Source: Candidatus Saccharibacteria bacterium UBA6209 (GTDB lineage: Bacteria; Patescibacteriota; Saccharimonadia; Saccharimonadales; Saccharimonadaceae). From it: 28,337 nt of DNA. Shown in pieces: positions 23,148 to 28,337 of the stretch. The notes under the pieces are model-generated. The model was not told the origin of the DNA, did not search any database, and worked only from the letters and a program-made list of their open reading frames with translations. Position 1 is the first letter of the stretch; each line of letters begins with the position of its first letter. The position numbers were made by a program, and so were the translations under genes. The DNA is taken from assembly GCA_002421965.1 (NCBI GenBank), contig DISN01000022.1:1-28337 (forward strand), in the 5' to 3' direction.

Positions 23148-24659
23148 ATGGATCAAGAGCTGGCGCTTGCGATACTGTTGTCGGGTAAAACGGCACTATT
23201 AACTGGCCCAGCGGGAACCGGTAAGACTTATTTATTGAATAATTTTGTGACTCAGGCAAGAGCCGTGGGCAAGAAGGTTGCTGTAACGGCGACAACAGGC
23301 TTGGCGGCCACACACCTCGGCGGTAATACGATACATTCATGGAGTGGCATAGGGGTTAATGATTATTTGCCGGATAACTTTTTTGATCGTTTATCTAAGA
23401 CTAGACGCGAGACTATCGAGAAAACTGATGTGTTGATTATTGATGAGATTTCGATGTTGCATGATTTTCGCCTAGATCTAATTGATGAGGTGCTACGTAA
23501 AGTTAGAAGTAATGACGCGCCATTTGGTGGTATTCAGGTGGTGATGAGTGGTGACTTCTTTCAGCTGCCGCCAATTAACCGTCCGGGTAGCAGGGAAGGC
23601 GCCTTTGTTGTTTACTCAAAAGTCTGGGCCGAGGTTGAGCCGGTGATTTTGTATTTGGAGCAGCAGTACCGTCAGGACGAAGGTGATCTGCTGAGTATAC
23701 TTACTGCCATGCGTGGCGGTGACCTGCGGAGGCGACATGCCGAAGCACTACTGGCACGAACCGAGGTTGAACCTGATGATTCGGATATAACTGAGCTTCA
23801 CACGGTAAATATCGATGTTGATGGCATAAATGCCGCCAAACTTAGAGAGATAGATGATGACGAGCGCTCATACGCGCAGTCCAGTACTGGTTCGAAGGTA
23901 TATGTCGATAGTTTGCGTCGTTCAGTGTTAGCTCCAGAGGTGTTAGTGCTTAAAAAAGGTGCGTTGGTGATGGCGGTAAAAAACTCACTGGACAAAAAGT
24001 ACGCCAACGGTAGTATCGGTATAGTGGTCGGGTTTGAGCCGCTGACCGAATATCCGATAGTTGAGTTCAAGAATGGTCGAGAGGTGACGATGGCGCCTGA
24101 TACATGGGAGATGCGTGATGGCGAGCGAAAGCGCGCCAGTATCTCACAGGTGCCACTGCGGTTAGCGTGGGCGATCACTGTTCACAAGAGTCAGGGCATG
24201 ACGCTGGACGCTGCAAAAATCGACCTGCGAAAAGCCTTTGTTGAGGGCATGGGCTATGTAGCATTAAGCCGAGTGCGATCGATAGACAACTTGTATCTGT
24301 ATGGGATAAATCGTAAGGCGCTGGAGGTTTCGGCTGATGCGCTGGCGATCGATGGTGTACTGCGACAGGCGACAGCTGACGCAGTGGTGAGGTATGAGCC
24401 ACTGCGCAAGGAGCTATCTAAGCTTGCCAAACCACCCAAAAAAACCAAGGGTTCCAGTGACTGGCATAATAAAATTGCTGAAATGCGTGAAACCTACCCA
24501 AATGCCTTTCGCCCCTGGACGTCAGCGCATGATGCTGAGCTACAGAGTGATTTTCTAAATGGAGTTGACCTTGACAAGCTTAGCGAAAAGTTCGGCCGAC
24601 ACAAAGGATCGATAATTATTAGGTTGAAGAAGCATTTTGGTGATGATATCGTGGCGTAG
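23148..24659 (+). CDS. PIF1/RecD2-like SF1 DNA helicase with C-terminal HTH-like tail
   Basis: 503 aa. Walker A GPAGTGKT (20-27), TATTGLAATHLGGNTIHSWSGIG (48-70, motif Ia, typical of PIF1), Walker B VLIIDEIS (95-102), motif III GDFFQLPP (135-142), AWAITVHKSQGMTLD (340-354, motif V region) and YVALSRVRS (370-378, motif VI). A C-terminal tail (about 455-495, WTSAHDAELQSDFLNGVDLDKLSEKFGRHKGSIIIRLKK) looks like a helix-turn-helix, as in sigma-like or SANT-type modules that bind DNA. PIF1 helicases unwind 5' to 3' and clear obstacles. AGGGG lies 5 bases before the ATG, inside the end of the DUF4868 gene. Confidence 0.9.
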   Translation: MDQELALAILLSGKTALLTGPAGTGKTYLLNNFVTQARAVGKKVAVTATTGLAATHLGGNTIHSWSGIGVNDYLPDNFFDRLSKTRRETIEKTDVLIIDEISMLHDFRLDLIDEVLRKVRSNDAPFGGIQVVMSGDFFQLPPINRPGSREGAFVVYSKVWAEVEPVILYLEQQYRQDEGDLLSILTAMRGGDLRRRHAEALLARTEVEPDDSDITELHTVNIDVDGINAAKLREIDDDERSYAQSSTGSKVYVDSLRRSVLAPEVLVLKKGALVMAVKNSLDKKYANGSIGIVVGFEPLTEYPIVEFKNGREVTMAPDTWEMRDGERKRASISQVPLRLAWAITVHKSQGMTLDAAKIDLRKAFVEGMGYVALSRVRSIDNLYLYGINRKALEVSADALAIDGVLRQATADAVVRYEPLRKELSKLAKPPKKTKGSSDWHNKIAEMRETYPNAFRPWTSAHDAELQSDFLNGVDLDKLSEKFGRHKGSIIIRLKKHFGDDIVA

Positions 24660-24705
24660 GTACTGGCTACACTACATGTAGCGTCGCCAATAGAAGCTGA
24701 GCACT

Positions 24706-24741
24706 AGACTTTTCCACAAAACTGTGGAAAAGTCTTTTTTT
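24706..24741 (+). terminator. Strong intrinsic terminator before the mraZ-dcw block
   Basis: A perfect 13-bp stem, AGACTTTTCCACA (24706-24718) with its complement (24723-24735), a four-base loop and T7 (24735-24741). It ends the helicase operon. Its last T starts the first MraZ-type box. A smaller hairpin, GCTACA/TGTAGC (24666-24671, 24677-24682), lies just after the helicase stop. Confidence 0.93.
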
Positions 24742-24797
24742 GGGTAAAATTAGCGAAAAATGGGTAGAAAAGGCTTGCAAGTGGGTAATGATGGGTA
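24741..24797 (+). promoter_or_regulatory. Four phased TGGGTA boxes, probable MraZ operator
   Basis: TGGGTA occurs at 24741, 24761, 24782 and 24792, all on the plus strand. Their starts are 20, 21 and 10 bases apart, about two, two and one helical turns. MraZ in E. coli binds TGGG repeats with a 10-base period upstream of its own gene. Boxes 3 and 4 fall between the -35 and -10 elements, which suits repression. Autoregulation of the dcw cluster is a well-supported inference. Confidence 0.8.
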
Positions 24798-24804
24798 GTA
24801 TAGT
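24775..24804 (+). promoter_or_regulatory. Promoter of mraZ
   Basis: TTGCAA (24775-24780), 18-base spacer, TATAGT (24799-24804). Predicted start near 24811, leaving a leader of about 105 bases. The 5' end can form CAGTGG/CCACTG (24810-24815 with 24835-24840). Confidence 0.6.
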
Positions 24805-24915
24805 AAGGGCAGTGGAACAGCCGAAAGTGTAAAACCACTGAAGGTTAAAATAAAAACCACGAACCAACAACAATTAAAAAAATAGACCTAAAGGGGAATA
24901 GACGTACCAACCACT

Positions 24916-25281
24916 ATGGACTACTTTGAACGAAAGCTAGACGATAAGCGTCGTTTGACGATACCGACTGAGCTGCGGGCAGAGTTTGCAAGTGGCGTTG
25001 TGCTATCACGGGGCTTTGGGGATTACCTCCATATGTATCCGCAGCAGGTATGGGACAGAGAAGTCGAACCGGCACTAGCCGGCGATCAGATCTTTGACGA
25101 AGCCCTGGCAGATCTAAACGTACGCTTCAGACGAGGCAAGATAACCCAGAAGCTTGACCAAAAACAAGGTCGGGTGGTTATTGAGCAACACCTACTGGAC
25201 TACGCCGGCATGGACCGAGATGTAGTGGCAGTCAGGGTTGGTCAATACTGGCGAATCGGCAGTCCCGAAAAAATAGCGTAA
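24916..25281 (+). CDS. mraZ: Transcriptional regulator MraZ
   Basis: 121 aa, slightly short (usual about 140-150). Two AbrB-like halves are visible: RKLDDKRRLTIPTELRAEF (6-24) and QKLDQKQGRVVIEQHLLDYAG (about 78-98), both following the LDxKGRxxIP pattern. MraZ forms a ring and binds phased TGGG boxes upstream of the dcw cluster; four such boxes lie in its own promoter. No Shine-Dalgarno is close to the ATG: the nearest purine run (AAAGGGG) is about 19 bases away. Confidence 0.92.
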   Translation: MDYFERKLDDKRRLTIPTELRAEFASGVVLSRGFGDYLHMYPQQVWDREVEPALAGDQIFDEALADLNVRFRRGKITQKLDQKQGRVVIEQHLLDYAGMDRDVVAVRVGQYWRIGSPEKIA

Positions 25282-25657
25282 GTTGCTGGTAAAAAGAACT
25301 TTAACAATTTAATTCTACGAACACTCTCGAGATCAGCTACCTGGGTGAAGGAAAAGGGCAGTGGCTTCTGTGCACCACGTTAAAAACAGCATGTACATTC
25401 CCTAAAACCTCCCAAAAAACTCCACCTCACACAGATATTCGAAAACTTTTTGAATATCATCACACATAAGTCTCTCAAGTGAAACGTTTATTTATGTGAT
25501 GTATCTCTGATCATCCATTTTCGCACAAACATTTCACATCTAGACAAACAAAAACAAAAACAACACAAAAACAAAAGCTCAAATCTTTTACCCAGATAGG
25601 TGATCTCGAAAGACAGTCATTAATCCACTAGATTAAGTGGTATAATAATGATTATCT
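25282..25657 (+). other. 376-bp mraZ-rsmH spacer with a large predicted RNA fold
   Basis: No gene is seen here. Bases 25327-25352 can pair with 25584-25609 without bulges: 24 pairs in 26 positions (22 Watson-Crick, 2 G-U, mismatches at 25336 and 25340). Inside are GTGG/CCAC (25361-25364, 25375-25378), possibly framed by AGGG/CCCT (25355-25358, 25400-25403); an 11-bp hairpin with a 3-base loop (25434-25444, 25448-25458); and CACATAA/TTATGTG (25463-25469, 25492-25498). Two linkers lack G: 25394-25433, and 25544-25576, which is only A and C. Signatures of RNase P RNA, tmRNA and SRP RNA are absent. It could be an independent RNA, or a cis-element between mraZ and rsmH. The rsmH promoter follows the fold. 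Confidence 0.6.
25620..25646 (+). promoter_or_regulatory. rsmH promoter with adjoining palindrome
   Basis: TGGTATAAT (25638-25646) ends 11 bases before ATG 25658, giving a leader of about 5 bases. Directly upstream, TTAATC (25620-25625) and GATTAA (25631-25636) form a perfect 6-bp palindrome; CCACT (25625-25629) and AGTGG (25636-25640) form an overlapping one. It may be an operator. Confidence 0.6.
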
Positions 25658-26575
25658 ATGAGTATAAAAGAACATCCACCACAGCTGGAATCGTCAAGCG
25701 GCGAGCCAGTTCATGTTCCAGTTTTGCTAGAGTCGGTTATCGACATGCTCCAGCCTCAGCCAGGCGATCAATATCTTGATCTAACGGCCGGTTATGGGGG
25801 GCATGCTCGGGCGATTTTGGCTAAAACTACAAACTACTCTGAGTCCGTATTGGTTGACCGCGATGCTTTTGCGCTCAGTCATCTGCAGGATTTGGAGCGT
25901 CAGGGTACTAGAACCATGGAGGCCGATTTTGTCTCTGCGGCTAGGCAGCTAATTGACGAAGGTAAAACATTTGACATGATTTTAGCTGATTTGGGGGTGT
26001 CGTCACCGCAACTTGACAGACAAGAGCGAGGGTTTTCGTTTCGATTAGATGGTCCACTCGACATGAGAATGGATCGACGAGAGGAGCGAACAGCTGCCGA
26101 TATAGTCAATGGCTATACCGAGCAGAATCTTGTGCGAGTAATTACTGCCTATGGCGAAGAGCCTAGGAGTAGGGCGATAAAGATAGCCAAGGCTATCGTG
26201 GCAAATCGACCATTTACAACCACTACTGAACTCGCAGAAACTGTTAAGCAAGCAATCGGTCGGACTGGAAGTAAACATCATCCAGCGACCCGTACATTTC
26301 AATCACTGCGCATTGAACTAAATCGAGAGTTAGACTTAGTCGCAAATATATTGCCACTACTGCCAAAATTGTTAAATAAGGGCGGCAGGGTAGCAGTAAT
26401 TAGCTTCCACAGTCTAGAAGATAGATTAGTAAAACGCTTTTTTAAAGATCAACTAGATGCTGGATACGAGGCCGAGCTAGAGATGATCACAAAAAAGCCA
26501 ATTGATGGCAGTATTAGCGACGTTAACAATCCGCGGAGTCGTAGTGCAAAACTACGAGCCGCCGTTAAAAAATAA
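25658..26575 (+). CDS. rsmH: 16S rRNA (cytosine-1402-N4)-methyltransferase RsmH
   Basis: 305 aa, normal length. HVPVLLESVIDML (19-31), the SAM-binding LDLTAGYGGHA (about 40-50), ILADLGVSSPQLDRQERGFSFRLDGPLDMRMD and TRTFQSLRIELNRELD, VAVISFHSLEDRLVKRFF are all RsmH signatures. It methylates C1402 in the ribosomal decoding centre. Also known as mraW, it is the usual second gene of the dcw cluster. Here it is separated from mraZ by an unusually long structured spacer and has its own near-leaderless promoter. Confidence 0.96.
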   Translation: MSIKEHPPQLESSSGEPVHVPVLLESVIDMLQPQPGDQYLDLTAGYGGHARAILAKTTNYSESVLVDRDAFALSHLQDLERQGTRTMEADFVSAARQLIDEGKTFDMILADLGVSSPQLDRQERGFSFRLDGPLDMRMDRREERTAADIVNGYTEQNLVRVITAYGEEPRSRAIKIAKAIVANRPFTTTTELAETVKQAIGRTGSKHHPATRTFQSLRIELNRELDLVANILPLLPKLLNKGGRVAVISFHSLEDRLVKRFFKDQLDAGYEAELEMITKKPIDGSISDVNNPRSRSAKLRAAVKK

Positions 26576-26581
26576 AAAAGA

Positions 26582-26587
26582 AGGAGG
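26582..26587 (+). promoter_or_regulatory. Perfect Shine-Dalgarno of a 23-codon leader ORF
   Basis: AGGAGG (preceded by GA-A) lies 8 bases before ATG 26596. It is the best ribosome binding site in the window, in a genome region where most first genes have none. Confidence 0.8.
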
Positions 26588-26595
26588 CAAAAAAT

Positions 26596-26667
26596 ATGCC
26601 AATCCACATCAAAGTACAATTCCAAGACGCGGACCAAGCAGAGGCTGTCCTCGTTCGACAGGGTTAA
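26596..26667 (+). CDS. 23-codon leader peptide ORF between rsmH and ftsL
   Basis: ATG 26596 to TAA 26665. The peptide is MPIHIKVQFQDADQ followed by AEAVLVRQG, rich in Gln but without a run of one amino acid. The perfect Shine-Dalgarno argues that it is translated. Its end overlaps two hairpins: CTGTC/GACAG within the last codons, and GGTTAA/TTAACC (26662-26667, 26674-26679) covering the stop codon. It is either a small protein or a leader peptide controlling ftsL and downstream division genes. Confidence 0.5.
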   Translation: MPIHIKVQFQDADQAEAVLVRQG

Positions 26668-26705
26668 TTTAACTTAACCACACCTGGCGCATCAGCGTCA
26701 CACAT

Positions 26706-26747
26706 CTTGAATCAAGGTCTTCCCGCAAAGGGCAGACCTGGTTCAAG
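26706..26747 (+). ncRNA. Stable hairpin in the ftsL leader
   Basis: CTTGAA (26706-26711) pairs with TTCAAG (26742-26747), AGGTCT (26715-26720) with AGACCT (26734-26739), and CCC (26722-26724) with GGG (26730-26732) around a GCAAA loop: 15 bp in three blocks. There is no T-run after it, so it is not a simple terminator. It lies 39 bases after the leader ORF stop region and 30 bases before ftsL. Confidence 0.5.
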
Positions 26748-26776
26748 GTACAAACTTAAAATAAACAGAAATTATA

Positions 26777-27127
26777 ATGCAAACAAGAACCACCACATTT
26801 ACACCATCCCGAGCTACGACACAGGCGATTCGACGCAATCAGAACACAGCTCGTTTTCGTACTCAGACCAAACTCGGACCAGTCGCACATACGGTGCTAG
26901 TCGCACTGATGGTTACTGTTCTGGGCTTGATTTACCTTACTCAAGCAACCAAGACTACTGCTTACAGTTACGAAGCTCAGGGGCTAGATAGTGAAATTAG
27001 CGAACTGGTAGCTAAGAAATCGGAGTTAGAGGTACAGAACGCCAGACTGACGTCACTCGAAAAGGTCAAGGGCAGCGCCGTAGCCTCGGCGATGACAACT
27101 CCAGAAACGACTAATTACGCTAATTAA
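26777..27127 (+). CDS. ftsL: FtsL-like divisome protein
   Basis: 116 aa. A basic, Thr-rich cytoplasmic tail (1-36) precedes a single membrane segment (about 38-56, HTVLVALMVTVLGLIYLT) and a coiled-coil periplasmic part (about 66-100, LDSEISELVAKKSELEVQNARLTSLEKV). Size, layout and position between rsmH and ftsI identify FtsL, although its sequence is always poorly conserved. It scaffolds the FtsQLB-FtsWI complex. No Shine-Dalgarno precedes the ATG, so translation may depend on the structured leader upstream. Confidence 0.78.
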   Translation: MQTRTTTFTPSRATTQAIRRNQNTARFRTQTKLGPVAHTVLVALMVTVLGLIYLTQATKTTAYSYEAQGLDSEISELVAKKSELEVQNARLTSLEKVKGSAVASAMTTPETTNYAN

Positions 27128-27139
27128 TAAGAGTAAAAG

Positions 27140-27148
27140 TGGTATACT
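27140..27148 (+). promoter_or_regulatory. Extended -10 promoter of the class B PBP gene
   Basis: TGGTATACT (27140-27148), 14 bases before ATG 27163, predicting a leader of about 8 bases. Confidence 0.5.
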
Positions 27149-27162
27149 TATACATAAGAAGT

Positions 27163-28337
27163 ATGCAGCGAATAATCAAAAATCGTACAGATCTGCTCGC
27201 CATATTCCTGCTAGGGTTTATGGCGATTTTTGTGTTACGTCTATTTTGGCTACAGGTTGTTAATTACGGCGAATATGTGACGATCGCGAAAACTACACAG
27301 CAGCGGAGTTTTGTGCTGCCGGCAAGTCGAGGTGAAATATACATGATGGACAACGGTAAGGCGGTGCCAGTAGTGCTAAATCAGACGGTTTATACGGTTT
27401 TTGCTGACCCGGAGACGGTCAAGAGTGGCGATGTTGATGATATCGAAAAGGCCATAAGGGATGAGGCTGGTGGCGAAGTTACCGGTGATATAAAGGCCAA
27501 GCTAAACAAGGACAATTCGAGGTATGAGATCTTGGCTAAGAATATTAGTCGAACTCAGGCAGAAAAGTTAAAAAAGCATGATTTTTCTGGGATTGGCTTC
27601 CAGCAGGGGACTGTTCGTAATTATCCAGAAGGCAGCCTTGGGGCACAGGTGCTCGGCTTTGTTAATACTGAAAATAAAGGTCAGTACGGTGTCGAGCAGC
27701 AGCTAAACGAGCGCTTAAGTGGGCGTGATGGTTTGTTGCAGTCGGTGACCGATGTTAAGAATGTGCCGCTAAATGTCGGCAAGGACAATGTGAGGATTGA
27801 GGCCAAATCTGGTGACAACGTCGCTCTGACGATTGATAGAAATATTCAGAGCTATGCCGAAGAGGCGTTGAAGCGTGGTGTCGAACAGGCTGGAGCAACC
27901 GAAGGCAGCGTGCTCATTATGGATCCCAGCAGCGGCCAGGTGTTGGCTGACGCTAATTACCCGACCTATAACCCTGGTGAGTACTATAACGCCAAAGATG
28001 CCGCAGTGTTTGTTGATAACACCACCATGACGCCATTTGAGCCAGCGTCAATTATTAAGTCCTTTACAATCGCCACAGCACTAGACAAGGGGGCGATTAC
28101 GCCTAGCTCGTCATATGTCAACGCTGACTGTATTAGGGTTGCCGACAGGACTATGTGTAACGTCCTGAGGGGTATCGGTGGAGTGGTTGACGTACAGGGC
28201 GTGCTAACGAATTCACTAAATGTTGGTACGATCAGCTTTGCCCGTAGGCTAGGGGACGGTAGTAGTATTAACCGACAGGCTCGAGATACGATCTATGATT
28301 ATTTCCATAACAAGTTTGGCTTTGGTGAGAAGACGGG
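27163..28337 (+). CDS. ftsI: Class B penicillin-binding protein, FtsI type (5' part, runs off the window)
   Basis: 391 residues are visible. A short cytoplasmic start and one membrane segment (about 11-31, LLAIFLLGFMAIFVLRLFWLQ) lead to the dimerisation domain (about 45-210, with ASRGEIY and YGVEQQLNERLSGRDG). The transpeptidase domain starts near 220. The catalytic motif SxxK is S296-I-I-K299 in FEPASIIKSFT, and SxN is S351-L-N353, 55 residues later as expected; the KTG motif is beyond the window end. It cross-links septal peptidoglycan together with FtsW. Following ftsL in the dcw cluster, it is FtsI rather than an elongation PBP2. Confidence 0.93.
   Translation, partial: MQRIIKNRTDLLAIFLLGFMAIFVLRLFWLQVVNYGEYVTIAKTTQQRSFVLPASRGEIYMMDNGKAVPVVLNQTVYTVFADPETVKSGDVDDIEKAIRDEAGGEVTGDIKAKLNKDNSRYEILAKNISRTQAEKLKKHDFSGIGFQQGTVRNYPEGSLGAQVLGFVNTENKGQYGVEQQLNERLSGRDGLLQSVTDVKNVPLNVGKDNVRIEAKSGDNVALTIDRNIQSYAEEALKRGVEQAGATEGSVLIMDPSSGQVLADANYPTYNPGEYYNAKDAAVFVDNTTMTPFEPASIIKSFTIATALDKGAITPSSSYVNADCIRVADRTMCNVLRGIGGVVDVQGVLTNSLNVGTISFARRLGDGSSINRQARDTIYDYFHNKFGFGEKT

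Noticed and set aside
22163..24659. Complete Kiwa defence system
   Set aside because: No KwaA-like membrane protein is adjacent; only a KwaB-like protein is seen, and its family call is itself unverified.
25282..25657. RNase P RNA, tmRNA or SRP RNA in the mraZ-rsmH spacer
   Set aside because: The conserved P4 strands of RNase P, the tRNA-like ends and tag ORF of tmRNA, and the SRP tetraloop helix are not present.
26734..26752. tRNA T-loop-like GGTTCAAGG
   Set aside because: No acceptor stem, D arm or anticodon arm can be placed; the bases are better explained by the 26706-26747 hairpin.
26707..26991. 94-residue ORF overlapping the ftsL start
   Set aside because: Its start lies in a stable hairpin and its composition (S, Y, T, R) is that of an out-of-frame shadow of ftsL.

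Overview
The window looks like chromosomal DNA from a Patescibacteria (CPR) organism, most likely Candidatus Saccharibacteria (TM7). This is an inference from protein character, the compact overlapping gene order and the gene mix; no rRNA is present to prove it. Almost everything reads as core cell-envelope, division, translation and repair genes. No tRNA, rRNA, CRISPR array, insertion sequence or prophage was seen.

Layout. 1-829: the end of murD converges on murI, a glutamate racemase whose second catalytic Cys is replaced by Arg. 916-6601: prfB, then a division/wall block of ftsE-ftsX, a PcsB-like CHAP hydrolase, a CtpA-type protease and a receiver-only response regulator. 6712-9423: an unknown acidic protein converges on rpmA (bL27) across a shared terminator, followed by a Trm11-like methyltransferase on the minus strand. 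9471-14280: a flippase-like membrane protein, xseA-xseB, an anchored unknown protein, then a soluble histidine kinase, a receiver and recO. 14258-15235 (minus): an unknown protein. 15360-19447: glyS, an FKBP isomerase, a CmpB-family membrane protein, yvcK and a HAD-like protein. 19583-24659: a divergent RelA/SpoT homologue, rnhA, a small orphan gene of different codon use on the minus strand, and a two-gene operon of a KwaB-like (DUF4868) protein and a PIF1-type helicase. 24706-28337: the start of the dcw cluster, with a strong terminator, phased MraZ boxes, mraZ, a 376-bp structured spacer, rsmH, a 23-codon leader ORF, ftsL and the start of a class B PBP (ftsI).

Two signals run through the window. 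First, most genes that begin a transcript carry an extended -10 (TGnTAnnnT) ending about 5-11 bases before the start codon, so they should be leaderless or nearly so. Genes inside operons, and a few special genes, have good Shine-Dalgarno sequences instead. Second, several spacers hold more structure than simple promoters need. The best is between mraZ and rsmH, where two 26-base arms can form 24 pairs and enclose further hairpins and a 33-base A/C-only linker. I know of no described RNA with these features. Other candidates for novelty are the KwaB-like/PIF1 pair, the RelA/SpoT homologue with its short upstream ORF, and the leader ORF plus hairpins ahead of ftsL.
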